The notes: generated from the sequence alone by a model not told the origin. A stretch of 64,000 bases of DNA from Mesocentrotus franciscanus (GCA_037976565.1 CP137684.1:23611010-23675009); one strand, 5' to 3'. Shown: positions 46,166 to 57,900, numbered from the stretch's first letter. Numbers and translations are program-made.

Positions 46166-46265
46166 TATAGAGCGCCGTTCGCTCGAAATTGCTGAATAAG
46201 TATGACTCAAAGAAAAAGAGTGGTGAAAGTTAACCTCAACCTCGTGCATATTCGGCAACGCTCGA

Positions 46266-46382
46266 TACGTGAATATTCATATTTGCTGCGCCGCTACCGA
46301 GCATGTGTACTTTCTCTTCGCCATTTTAATCAACGATATACAGCATGGGATGAATTGGGTTAGGACGAGGAATCGCCCTTTT
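46266..46382. repeat. Inverted repeat flanking LINE copy A, right
   Basis: The inverted partner of 41417-41545. The pair may be two independent copies of one repeat or the arms of a hairpin element invaded by the LINE. Confidence 0.85.
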
Positions 46383-46605
46383 TCCTATCGAAGACGTCTT
46401 CAAATTATAATTTCAAGTGGTTGTCCAGATGCCCAGGAGTCGAAAAACATTGTACATTTTAAGTCAAAATTGTAATTACTACTTCTTTACATTTCGAAAA
46501 AATGTGCCCCAACCCACTGTTTGAATCGTTTTCCTATGCAGGCTCTGGAGCTCTGAGGCCTTTGGCTGCGGAGCTCCCTGGAGTTAGGGAAGAAATAGAC
46601 TGAAA

Positions 46606-47095
46606 ATTTCTTTCTCTTTCGTTCGTTAGCCTTTTTTGAGTAGGGTCGGCTCCTCGGGCATTGTGGCATGCGCCTGTAATCCAGCTAACAATGGAAGTTA
46701 CAAACTGATTCAGCTGAGGACGCAGGTTCGAAACTGAGTCACGTCTTTCGGATGGTGACGTTAAAGTCGGTCCCAGACGTTAACAATCATATCTAATTGA
46801 TACAGGTCTGTAAAACCCAATTACACACACACTCCTCTCTTTAGAGACAGAAGCCGGCCATAGGGTCTCCTGAGTCCTGACAGAAGTTGGTGGGACGAAG
46901 TCACGAAAGTCCCACCAAAAGTGCCACCCAACTTTGGACTAAAATGTCATTTCAGCGGATTCATATCCGATGCTATTTATTAGGCCTAGGCTTATATACA
47001 TCAGTTCCTCTGAGAGACCCTATGGCTGGCTTCTGTCTCTAAAGAGAGGAGCCGACTCTACCCAAATAAGAGGCTAACGAACGAAAGAGACAGAA
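46606..47095. repeat. Foldback repeat hosting the 7SL-like SINE
   Basis: The left arm (46606-46654 plus 46832-46876) and inverted right arm (47013-47095) share TCTCTTTCGTTCGTTAGCCT, GGCTCCT and TCTTTAGAGACAGAAGCC. The left arm is split by the SINE; the right arm and the copy at 33417 show the intact site. Confidence 0.88.
46655..46831 (+). mobile_element. SINE with 7SL-like head
   Basis: A 177-bp insertion flanked by CTCCT (46650-46654, 46832-46836). The head reads CGGGCATTGTGGCATGCGCC then TGTAATCCAGCTA, close to the 5' domain of 7SL RNA as I know it from vertebrates. It is followed by GCTGAGGACGCAGGTTCGAA, which includes a pol III B-box (GGTTCGAAAC). The body contains CTTTCGGATGGTGACGTTAA and GGTCCC, recalling a central motif of several marine invertebrate SINEs. 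The tail is ACACACACA. A tRNA-derived origin with convergent similarity is the alternative. Confidence 0.65.
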
Positions 47096-47242
47096 ATTTC
47101 GGTCTAGGGAGAAGGATCTGTGAACTACTCAACTAGTAAAACTAAAGTAGTAATCCCATTCTCTCTTACTTTTTTAGGCCTCGTAAGGCTAGTATTACTC
47201 TTATTAGATTCATGTTTGATTTTTCACCTCCAATGTAAAGCC

Positions 47243-47792
47243 TTAAAGGTACTACAGTGTATATCCCATTTGCAGGGCAAAAAAATTAAAAGGTTAAATT
47301 CCAATGGCATTTGAAAGACAATACTAATTTAGAACTTCCCTAAAAAAGGGGCTTGAAAATGTCTTTAAGTGGGAAAATAGCAACTATTAGTTGTCGAATC
47401 GACTTAGGAGCTATATTAGAGCCAGTAAGTAATAGTCTGATTTTTCAGACCATTGTACGAATGGTCGTACCTTTTATGCTCCGCAAAGATTCATTCAGTT
47501 TAATTTTGGCCATTATAAGAAGTGGGTTATTGATGTAGACAAATGCTCATGTACCCTTTACAGCTCATTTTATGTATGTGATTACCAAAGATGAGAAAAA
47601 AGCCAGTCAGTCACTCAATAGTGTCTGACAGTGAAATCTAGCAAGTAAACGGGTTTCCTTGCATAATTTGAATATTAGGACACTGCTAACGTTTAAATTT
47701 CACAGATAGGACATACTGTACATGACATATTCATAATTCCTGCAAAGTTCTACATAATTTGATGTTGGCTGCAAAGGGACATAGTATCTTTA
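47243..47792 (+). mobile_element. TTAA-bounded MITE, copy 3
   Basis: Same family and orientation as the copy at 29232, with TTAA at each end and small indels (AAGGTACTACAGTGTATATC at the left end). No coding content. Confidence 0.82.
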
Positions 47793-49145
47793 AAGGGATT
47801 GGGTAACTTTGTCTCAGATTCTGAAACAAAATCCTGGATTTAGCTCATGCTGCAATGATAATTATGAACCTTTAGGTCAGTAAGGAACCCCATGACTTTT
47901 ACAAGCCGATCGCCTGTCTGATTATCAAGAAATTTATAATTGGAAATCAAAATCAAATTTTGCGTTTTCTAACGGTTTTCATAACACTACTGTCTATTGG
48001 GAAAATGAGTATGGTAAAACCGATGACTCAAAGATTGTTACTTTTTGAGGTGCTTCATGATCATTTTGGAGCGCAATTTTTCAGGGCTTCATTATTACAC
48101 CATATCACAGACACTGATAGGGCCGTAGGGCCATGCATCTCAGATTTAACATTGTTAAAGATTAGGGCTGTGCATAACCGTGTAATGAGGTACTCGAGTA
48201 CACTCCCAGCCTTGCTCGCGAATACTCGAATACTCGGACGCCATGTTTTTTTTTGAATTTTTTTGAATTTTTTTGAATTTTTTCATTTTTCATTTTTTTG
48301 GTTTTTGCCAACACCATACTGAACAGTACGAAGGTTTGTCTCTGAAAACCCCGCGATTTTACTTCAAGTTGCTGTTGAAAGCGCCTATTTGTGCTTTTGA
48401 ATTTTGACAAATAATTGAAACAATGTTATTTTTAAAACTAAAGATGACAGGCATATTCCTCCCGAGTCCAAACAGAAATCAGAGATTTGGTCCCAGTTTC
48501 TGGTGGTGAGTTGACAGTGACACCCTGTGTATGATTGAGCTGGGAAACATTTTTACCCACGGGAGCATGCCGGTGCTCTTCTGGCACGGGTGACCGTCGG
48601 CCTGGACATTGCCAGGTGAACAGGGAAAAAAAAAAAAAAAATGGCGGCAGTATTGAGTCAATCGTACTCGAGTAGCTGTCAACAGTGCGAGTATTCGAGT
48701 ATTCGATTACTCGTCGCAGCCTATTAAAGATAAAGACCAGTTCTGGTCATGCGATTGCATTGGGAAAGAAATGTTGTGGAATCGATCAGAACGATCAACG
48801 ATCGATCAGAAAACATCTAGCATAAGTCTTGGTGTGCACTGCAAGGTTCTGGAATCATCAAAATGATAAGAAATTTGGCCAAGTCTTGGTAAAGTTACAA
48901 GCACTGTACACAGAAAGATGTATATGGGACTACGCGACACCGCCGACACGTGCGCGATATCTATTTGGTCCCAATAGATATAATAATTTACCAAACATAT
49001 CAATTAGTAGGAGGTTTCCCGGCAAAATTTGTATCATCACGTATTAGTCATATTCTTTCACATGATTGGTAATGAGAGCTTCCATTTCATTTTTTGAGAG
49101 GGGCGTTTCCAAAACTGGTCTATACCTTTAAACGATGCCTTTAAC
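47793..49145. other. Repeat-like sequence surrounding a hAT-like insertion
   Basis: Begins at the TTAA closing MITE copy 3 (AAGGGATTGGGTAACTTTGT) and holds the 561-bp insertion at 48163. The right part contains ATCGATCAGAACGATCAACG. Probably a decayed element, but its own ends are not clear. No gene recognised. Confidence 0.4.
48163..48723. mobile_element. hAT-like non-autonomous element
   Basis: The 8-bp duplication TTAAAGAT (48155-48162, 48724-48731) flanks ends TAGGGCTGTGCATAACCG and, on the opposite strand, TAGGCTGCGACGAGTAATCG. CGAATACTCGAATACTCG-type words occur at both ends. The duplication length and end style fit hAT. There is an A15 run at 48626; no transposase. Confidence 0.85.
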
Positions 49146-51625
49146 TAGAGTGTCTGATCGTGCACTCGGTTTTGTGTGCTAAAATCCTTCCCATAGAGAT
49201 TGCACACACCCATATGCAGTCTATGTGCATTGCGCGCTCATGCAAAATTGGTCAATGTTTTTATTATTACCAAATTTAGATTCAAACCTTTATCGCTCGT
49301 GATCCTAAGGTGATACTCAATAAATGATCTCATATGAAAGAGCAGGTTTTTCTCCATAATTCCCAAAGGGGCTCATTTCCGAATTATAAAAATATCTTGA
49401 TCAAAACAGCGATTTAAACATTGTTCCCATCGTAGCTGCGATATTTGCCACTCTCCTGAAGTGTGCCCCCGAGGCTTATGCAGGGCTAGATAATATCCAT
49501 GTGCTTATTTTTGCTGGCTCCAAGGGATCAAAAGTGATAACAGTTTGAAAATACCCTTCCCCTTATTTTTGGATCAGCTAAATAGGAGGCGTGAGCTCCG
49601 CTCTGCCCGAACCCATGGTGACAGCGTAAAATCTGCACATGCATATGCATTCAGACCGCGACAGTCACCACGTGTGGAACGTGCACACGGAAGACACCGG
49701 AGGAGAGGCTTGCGATCGCGCTCAAGTTACGCATGCAGCTAAGCAACACGCATACGCTTGCATATTGCACAATGCAGCTGTTTAGCTATAATTACTGTAG
49801 CAAAACAAAATAACTCTGCGTGTACGTCTTTTTCTTTGATTCTGACAAAAAAATTATGAATATTTCTGTGATTTTTTTTTTTGGGGGGGGGAACTGTATC
49901 CTTGGATAGAAACATCGATGAGTCTTCAAATTAGAAATGTATTATTCTGAGTGAATAATTTGTTCAATTATCCAACCATAATGGTAGGGTGTCTGATCCC
50001 GCACCCGATGTTAAGTGCTAAACTTCTTCCCATAGAGATTGCACGCATCCCTATGCAGTCTACGTTAACCCTGTAACCGATCATCGGCCGATCACGGGAG
50101 ATCGGAAAATTAAATTCCGAAAATTTTCAAGTTAAGGGCTATCAAATGCTTTTAAAAAATGCATAGCTGGGATTATTTTGTCATTTGGAGTTGTTGTGGA
50201 CCATGTTTGTTGATATTTAGTCATTTAGTGCCTTTTCATGACTTTGAAATGAATAGTATTGGTCTAAGAAAACAGGCAAAACATGCGAGCCGCCATCTTG
50301 GATTATAATGTAGGCACGCATTTTTTGTCCATTGTCATTAAAATCCAAGATGGCGGCTCGCATGTTTTGCCTCTATTTTATCAATTTCAAAGTCATGAAA
50401 AGGCACTTAGTATCAATAAACATGGTCTACAACAACTCTAAATGACAAAATAATCCCAGCTATGCATTTTTAAAAGCATTTGATAGCCCAAAACTTGAAA
50501 ATTTTCGGCATTAAAAAAAAATAAATAAATAAATAAAATCTGCTGATTTTTTGCCAATATTTTCAGATACCGATCAAAGGTGCGAGGGTGTCGCTCCGAT
50601 CTTCCGATCCGATCAAAGCCCCAACTTACAGGGTTAGTCTACGTGCATTGCACGATCATGCAAAATTGGTCAAAGTTTTTTTTTTCAAAAGCGAGATTCA
50701 AACCTTTATTCTTTGTGATCCTGAAGGTGATACTCAATAAATGAGGTGTCATATGAAAGAGCAGATTAATCCCCATATTTCCAAAGGGCGTTATCTCGAA
50801 ATTCTAAAAATATCTTGGTCAAAACAGCTATTTAAACATTGTTTCCTGGCTAGCTCGAAATTTGCCACTTTTGAGATATGTCGCCCCTGGCGATAAGTAG
50901 TCCTAGTCGTAAGGAATATATCCATACGCTTATTTTTCGCTAGCCCCAGGGATCACAAACAATTACAGTTTGAAAATACCCTTCCTCCCATTTTCAGATC
51001 AGCTAAGTAGGGAGGCGTGGGCTCCGCACAGGCCGAACGCATGGTGATAGCGCGTAAAATCTGCACATGAATATGCATCGGACCGCGTGTGGATTGGCGT
51101 GAAGTGGATGCCCATTGAAGACTGGAGTTGCGCATGCAGCTAAGCAACGCGTACGCTTCATAGTGCGCAATCCAGCTGTTTTGCTAAATTTAGCAACACA
51201 ACATAACTCTGCGTGTAAGTCTTTTTCGTCGATGCTGACAAAAATAGCATGAATATTTCTTTTATTTGAGGGGGCTTATCTTTTGATAGAAACATCGGTG
51301 AGTCTTGAAATTTGAAATGTATTATTCTGAATGAATGATTTTTAAATTATTGAACAATGGTGAAAAACGATCCAAAAGGGAAAATTGAAAAATCAACTTC
51401 AGACACCCTGATAATGGTGAAAAACAAACCAAAAGGGAAACTTGAAAATTGTTCAGACACCCTACTTCAGTCTTCAGGATCACAAAGAATAAAGGTTTGA
51501 ATCTCGATTTGGTAATAAAAACATTGACCAATTTTGCAAGATCGTGCAATGCACAGACTTGCATAGGGCTGCGTGCAATCTCTATGGAGTATGGGAAGGA
51601 TTTTAGCACACAACGTGTGTACTAA
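49146..51625. repeat. Duplicated element: two direct copies plus an inverted end
   Basis: GTGTCTGATC...CCCATAGAGATTGCAC opens direct copies at about 49146 and 49984, which share GAAAGAGCAG, AACAGCTATTTAAACATTG-like and TTTGAAAATACCCTTCC blocks in order. A third partial copy is inverted at about 51440-51625. The second copy is longer because of the insertion at 50066. There is no protein-coding evidence. Confidence 0.85.
50066..50636. mobile_element. hAT-like palindromic element with YY1-type motifs
   Basis: The 8-bp duplication GTCTACGT (50058-50065, 50637-50644) flanks ends TAACCCTGTAA and TTACAGGGTTA. The interior is one long hairpin: arms of about 170 bp (50143-50310 and 50340-50500) with a loop of about 30 bp. 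Each arm carries CCAAGATGGCGGC next to the loop. No coding content. Confidence 0.88.
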
Positions 51626-52206
51626 ATTGATGCCTGTCAGCTCAGCACGTGACGTATGCATGCAGCGCTAGAGGTCAATACTGTACGCATGCCATGCCAT
51701 GCCAGGCATTACTAGTATTGAATAGAGTCTACTAGATTCTAATCTATCTCTATGCTTTGCTGGATCTGGATCTAGCTCAGTAGCTGGAGTGATCAGCTTT
51801 AGATCTAGGCCTATCACAGCTGGTATAAGTGATATAAATAATCTACTACTAGTACTACTACTACTAGGTCTATTCTATCTAGATCTAGCCTACTAATAGT
51901 CTATCTACTATCTAGTCTTCGATCTTCATGATTTCATCAAATTTCAAAATTCAATTTCAAATGCGATCGGTTTGGATTTTTTTCATGAATCAAAATCAAA
52001 ATTTATTAAAGTAAGATCATTTACTATAAAAATTTAGTATAGAACTTTATTACTCACATCCTTGACAAAATGATGATCTTCAAAGTAGCTCAGCCAGCTA
52101 GCAGTCCAGTGCAATGGAAAGATGTCGTTTTCTTCAGACCGACTATTTTCCCACACATGAGTGAATGTGTGGGACCACTATCTGACTCTAGTCTGAGCTA
52201 GATCTA
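51626..52206. other. Low-complexity CTAGAT-rich sequence up to the gap
   Basis: 51690-51910 is built from AGATCT / CTAGAT / TACTAG words. The rest is unremarkable AT-rich sequence ending at the N gap. No gene recognised. Confidence 0.5.
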
Positions 52207-52706
52207 NNNNNNNNNNNNNNNNNNNNNNNNNNNNNNNNNNNNNNNNNNNNNNNNNNNNNNNNNNNNNNNNNNNNNNNNNNNNNNNNNNNNNNNNNNNNNN
52301 NNNNNNNNNNNNNNNNNNNNNNNNNNNNNNNNNNNNNNNNNNNNNNNNNNNNNNNNNNNNNNNNNNNNNNNNNNNNNNNNNNNNNNNNNNNNNNNNNNNN
52401 NNNNNNNNNNNNNNNNNNNNNNNNNNNNNNNNNNNNNNNNNNNNNNNNNNNNNNNNNNNNNNNNNNNNNNNNNNNNNNNNNNNNNNNNNNNNNNNNNNNN
52501 NNNNNNNNNNNNNNNNNNNNNNNNNNNNNNNNNNNNNNNNNNNNNNNNNNNNNNNNNNNNNNNNNNNNNNNNNNNNNNNNNNNNNNNNNNNNNNNNNNNN
52601 NNNNNNNNNNNNNNNNNNNNNNNNNNNNNNNNNNNNNNNNNNNNNNNNNNNNNNNNNNNNNNNNNNNNNNNNNNNNNNNNNNNNNNNNNNNNNNNNNNNN
52701 NNNNNN
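52207..52706. other. Assembly gap, 500 N
   Basis: Exactly 500 N characters, which usually marks a scaffold join of unknown true length. Continuity and orientation across it are inferred by the assembler only. Confidence 0.99.
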
Positions 52707-53363
52707 AATTTGAAATTGATGGGTAGGATGTTTTCTTAAATAACAGAAACAGAGAACACAGAAACCAAATCCAGGAATTATAAAAATCAAATAGATGCTT
52801 ATGAATTTAACAAATTATACGTTGTAGGTAAAATGCAGAAAATTATTGTATTTGGACCAATTTAGTAGAAGGTAGAGTATTGCATAAAAATGATTTTCGC
52901 ATAAAAACATGGATCGCATAAAAAACATGGGTAAAAGCTAGGTTGTCATTGTAATAATCGATATGATGTGCATCATCTTGTAAATTGTTAAAAAGTCAAA
53001 CAGGATTTTGTACAATTAAATCTGATTTAGTTAACAAAGTAAAATTCAATAGTAACATTATTCAAAAAAGCATTCACATGTCACCCTTAAATTTAGGAAG
53101 ATATATCAGAGAAATAGAAAGGGAGAAAGAAGGAAAGTGAGAAAAGGGAGAGAGAGAGAGAGGACAGAGGGAGAGAAGAGAGAAGAGAGAGAGGAGACAA
53201 AGAGTGAGATTAACAAGACAGAGAGAGAAAGAAAAAGCCATGGAGAGGGTCTCCCCTCTCTGCAGCACACTCTCAGATAGCAGTGACAGAGAGGAGAAAA
53301 TAGGGGTATTCAGAGAGTGAAAGTGGTGGAGAACAATGTGTTCGTTGAAGGTGAAACTGGTAA
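52707..53363. repeat. AT-rich sequence and GA-rich tract (probable LINE copy B 3' UTR)
   Basis: 53105-53250 is a GAGAGA-type purine tract (CT-rich on the LINE's strand, as in the 3' UTR of copy A). The rest is AT-rich, with ATAAAAACATGG repeated at 52901 and 52918. The LINE's exact 3' end was not located. Confidence 0.45.
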
Positions 53364-56300
53364 TTATTCAATACTATGAGCGTTTAACAATCGGACTAGA
53401 TATGGCAACGGACTTTTTCTATACCGTGTCGTTTTGCATGACATTTCAGTGAACTTGTTTTTATTTCTCAGATTTCGAGAATGGGAGTCCTCACGTGTTC
53501 GTGGCAGCCAATGTTTAAACTTTGACCCAGGCTCGAGCAGCTTCTTTGCAAATTTGAGGCACAGACATTCTCTGCGGTTACTCAAAGAGGACACTTTGCA
53601 CAGTTGAAATGCCTTTTGATACGATACATAACGTGGCCCTAGCATGAGGCGGCACGCTCGCTTTTGGATTCTTTCTATTTGTTCATTTTGTTTGGCAGAC
53701 AAGCCGGAGTTCCAAACAGGTGCACAATATTCCAAAACTGGCCTAATGTATGAACAGTAAATGAGCACTAGATCATCTAAGGACAATCGAAATTTAGTGA
53801 GAACTCTCAGCATATGCATGCAGCCTCATGTTTGCCTTCTTAACAATTTCATTGACATGAGAAGTCCATTTTAGATCTTTTTGGATGTAAACCCCTAGTA
53901 ATTTTACACAATCTACTCGACTAATGTCATGTCCATCAATTTGGATAACAGGCGGTGGGGTGGTTCTCGCATGAAAGTTACTGTCATCACAGAACACTTT
54001 TTGTGGTTCAGTTTCATGTTGGTGTCTACAGTCCATTCTTGTAGGTCGCTCACGCTTGACTGGATATTAGGTGGCGATGGGGATTTCCTGCATTCTAGCA
54101 TTGTTAGGTCATCCACATATTTCCAGTAGGACGACGGTGACTCCCGGCATGCCTCGTTGATGATTGCCAGGAAAATAATAGGACCGAGTCTAGTCCTTGT
54201 GGAGCCCCTGCAGAAACTTCCAGCCAATCAGAGAGCGTCGTCCGATATCTCACGCTCTGTTGTCGTTTGGTTAGAAAGTTCGCTATCCATGCTACAGCAC
54301 TCGGACGGACGTTCATCTGGAGCAGTTTGATGACAGCTATATTGTGGTCTATCCTATCGAACGCTTTACTGAAGTCCGTTGTCACCATTGTAGTAATGAT
54401 TTTGGGCTTGTCAGCATTGCTGTGAATCATTTGTAGGAGATCAATCAAGTAGTGAGAGGTGGATATAGCCCTCATGTTCCCGGATTGAGCTGGGTCTATG
54501 GTGTTTTTCATGTCGCTGAAGGTCCACTTAGCAATGAACTTTTCGGCTATCTTGGCCAAACAATCAGTCAAAGATACTGGTCTGATATTATCGATACTAG
54601 ATGCGTGAGATGTCTTAGGAATGGGAACAACGTGCGCTCTCTTCCAACGCTCTCGGGTACGAGGGCCTGACTAAAAGATGCGTTTAGAATATCAGTAAGC
54701 CTGGCCAAAATGCCGTCCGGTTCAGGAGCTTTCCGTTGTTTTATGGCTTTCAACTCGCGATATACTTCCCATGGCTGAACAAGGGGAAGTGGTTGGTCAG
54801 CCGGTAGATATGACGGTAAACTGGAAGGGTCCAATCTAGGAATGTCGTTTGCAATGTTCGCGAAGAAGTTGTTGATCTTATTCGCCGCTGCGTCGAAGTC
54901 AGTAGGAGAAGTGCCTTCGATGCAAATAAGTGGAGACCTCGTCTGGCCAGTTGTCATATTCTTTATATGCTTATACCATGACGCTGGGTTGGCATTTTTC
55001 AGTTTTGTCACACTGTTTTTGTAGTAGTCTTGTTTTGCATGTTCAATTTCACGAATAATCCGATTCTTGAGGCGGCGCCACTCTCCCTTCGCTTCCACAG
55101 CAAATGCCCTTTGGCGCTGGTAGATTAACGAATTAATGGAAGGGGTCATCCATGGTTCGTCCTTGTCATGTAGTTTGACGGTGCGAGTTGGGAAATATCT
55201 CTCAATCATTGGTGATAATGTAGAGTAAAATGCATTGCACTTATCATTTGGGTTTTCAGCTGAGAGAACGGCCATCCAGTCACAGTTGAGGATCTCCATT
55301 CCAAACTCTCTAATGCTACTGTCTTTCATTGGTCTGGTTGTGCGTTTGTTGATAACGTTAGGACTCTTTGTGATGTTTCCCAACGGCAACCATAATACAG
55401 TGCAGTGATCACTTGCACCCAAAGGAGACGATATGGTAGGCGACTGGTAGTAATCGCTGATATTGGTGATGATTTTGTCGAGCGTCCTTGTGCCTCTCGT
55501 AGGTTTATCCACGCATTGAACAAACCTTGGGTCTGAGAGGAGAGATGATATGTCTAGTTAATTCAAATCACCCATGACAATATAAACAACGTCCGAATGT
55601 CTTGAAGACATGGTGTCCATCACATGGTGAATATGCTCAATGAGTTTGTCAGCTTTAACACAATTTGGTGGGTAATACAGAACAGCTACAATAATTATAC
55701 GGATCGTGGTACAGTGTAGCTTTGTTGGCTGAATTTGTATCCACATTATTTCCAAGTCATCAGGTATATCAATATGTCCGACTGTATAGGAGTGAGGGTT
55801 TCTTTGAAGTTTATAGCCACACCCCCACCCCGTTTGTTCGTTCTAGATCTGAGGTACACCTCATAATTTGGGATCGACACATAATCACACGGCATGTCAT
55901 CTTTGAACCATGTTTCGGTTACTGCCGCGATGTCAATATCGGATTCAAGGACAAGTTCGTTAAATTCATCAATCTTGTTGTTCATAGAACGGGTATTTGT
56001 AAGCAAACAAGATGGGAAGTTGTATGTACTTACGCCTGCTCTTGGTTCACGATTCGGTTTGATATGAATCAAATTCGATATATTATGCCGACAATCAGGC
56101 AACTGAATCTCAGATCGTTGGTCTCTTATCCCGATAATTGTGGTGATGCGTCGTAGGATATGAGTTCCAGCACGACGACCGCGTTTTCGCTTTCCTATGC
56201 CCAACTCTTTAATTGTGTCCCACGTATCTCCTGGCAACCGATTGTCCGCTCTGTGACGTAACTGCTTTAAGAACTCGGGTGAATACTTCGGTTCACTGGT

Positions 56301-56402
56301 TCCGCCCTCAATGGCGGGAGATTTAAAATCTGCTGATAAAGTCCCCGGAAAAGGACGTGTCTGCTGACTGGTGAGCAAGCCGTCTCGTCTGGCCGAGTCC
56401 AT
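53364..56402 (-). pseudogene. LINE copy B: endonuclease plus reverse transcriptase (broken)
   Basis: Probable start at 56402 (MDSARRDGLLTS). A basic stretch (GKRKRGRRAG) precedes the endonuclease (DIDIAAVTETWF, RGGGVAI, IVMGDLN, GASDHCTVLW) and the reverse transcriptase (NYRPIS-type block lost at a frame change near 54570; TDFSKAFDRIDHN near 54376; RLGPIIFLAI; intact YVDD at 54108-54119). The C-terminal domain has RIQKRACRLMLGPRYVSY. Frame breaks occur near 55746, 55558, 54570, 54200, 53920 and 53810. Length and order match a full-length APE-type LINE ORF2 without an RNase H. No ORF1 was found. It is related to copy A but clearly a different lineage. Confidence 0.87.
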
Positions 56403-56640
56403 GGTGAAAGTCCGAACATCTATCGTTGATAGATATGCTATCATGAACATACATAATTCTCCTTGGAAATAAATATCGCAAAAACAGATATGTATCCACA
56501 ATTATCACGATGTCCAGGGCAAAGTTGGTTTCTGCCCAAAGAGCTATGCAAAGTCGTAACACATTTGACGAAAAAGTAAAATTCTAGGTGAAAAAAAAGA
56601 AAAGTCTGAGTAAAAGTATAAGTGTAGGCGTCAGCGTTAC

Positions 56641-56880
56641 AGCGCCCTCACATTTTCCACACTATAACCAGGTCTGTGGGCAGATTGACATGGGTCAAAT
56701 AATTCATTATCTTGTAAATATGCTGTCAGTTGTGTGAAAACGACCTGTTCCAGCAGTTTACTCAAAAATGATAAGTTCGAGATAGGGCGGTAATTTATGA
56801 GACACTCCTCATCTAAGCCCGTTTTTTTCAAGGTTGGATGGATGACAGCTGTTTTACGAACCTGTGGGACAAGAAGTGCA
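56641..56880 (-). pseudogene. LINE reverse-transcriptase fragment
   Basis: Minus-strand reading [47 protein letters not shown] is the palm-finger block of a CR1/L2-like reverse transcriptase. It is preceded by a stop and followed by no catalytic DD motif. It belongs to a family different from copy B, just downstream. Confidence 0.82.
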
Positions 56881-57061
56881 GAAGTGAGTTAGTTATTATA
56901 CAAATTCACTTCTTCATCTACACAATTTGCATGAGAACCGGTTGATCAAAGAGACTCTACATGAGTGTCATCTACAAACTGTTTTGGGTCTACAGATTAC
57001 AAGTTCCGTGATATAACAAGCTTTTTCTTAGTAAATCGTTTAGGAATGGTAAATTCACACA

Positions 57062-57407
57062 TTACTGCTGCTGGTTATCCCAAGCATGTTCGGCTACGGC
57101 TGAGTTGTCAGTTCGGCGGAGCCTGACGTCTCTCTTATGCTCAGTGATTCTTTCTGATATCGGATGGGCAGCTTCACTGATGAAGGATCTATCACATCCT
57201 TTGCAAGGGATGTTGTACACAATGCCGTCCCGTCTGTGTTGAGGAATTGGATCGTTGGAGCGTGTTAGTTATTGACGTAGTGTGGTATCTGATCTGAAAA
57301 CCGTTCGGATGCCATGGCTCTCTAGGCGGCGCTTGAGTTGTTGGGAGACACCACCAATCATGATGTACGGCAATACTGTGAATGTCTTAATGTACTTCTC
57401 ATTCATC
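57062..57407 (-). pseudogene. Penelope-like element GIY-YIG endonuclease fragment
   Basis: The minus strand reads KTFTVLPYIMIGGVSQQLKR, HGIRTVFRSDTTLRQ, a stop, then GIVYNIPCKGCDRSFISEAA, RITEHKRDVRLRR and AVAEHAWDNQ before a terminal stop. This order (linker, IPC-x2-C, GIY-YIG core, EHKRD, AEHA) is that of the C-terminus of Penelope-like retroelements, where the endonuclease follows the reverse transcriptase. The core YIGET is degenerate (FISEA). No reverse transcriptase lies upstream. Confidence 0.8.
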
Positions 57408-57446
57408 CGACAACGAATATCCATATATTTCATCCTCACTATCACT

Positions 57447-57900
57447 CCCTGACATGGTTTGACGTTGATTTGACGTAACCCCGAAAAAGGCGCTATTTTT
57501 GTCTTTAGTGTAAAGGAATGGAATAGCGCGCATCAGAAGTCCTGCGTTTATTCCCTGAAGCACTGTGTTATAAGATACAGAAATATGCCGCGTATTACAC
57601 TTTACATCATGATGTAAATACAAATTGTACAGGTTTGCCGTGTCATATCTGAACGAGCCTTCATGGTGCTAGATTGGACAGTACCAATATTCGTTCAGAT
57701 ATGACGTAAACCGCCGCAAAAAGCCGCTACTTTGTTTCTTTACTTGTAAAGGAATGGCAACTGCATGCAACAGAGGTCATGCGCATACTTCCTAAAGCTC
57801 TGTGATATAAGATAAATAAAAGTGCTACAAGTTTTCTGCGTCATATCTGAACAAGCCTTCAGGGTGCTGGATTGGACACAACCAATATTCTAGCTCTTAA
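57447..57900. repeat. Direct duplication of about 230 bp
   Basis: Two copies share TTTGTAAAGGAATGG-like, ATAAGAT and TCATATCTGAACRAGCCTTC plus GGTGCTRGATTGGACA blocks. Between them GTCATATCTGAACGA is inverted as TCGTTCAGATATGAC (57641-57655 and 57684-57698), giving a 15-bp stem. Confidence 0.7.

Noticed and set aside
52188..52790. 200-codon minus-strand frame
   Set aside because: It is open only because it crosses the 500-N assembly gap.
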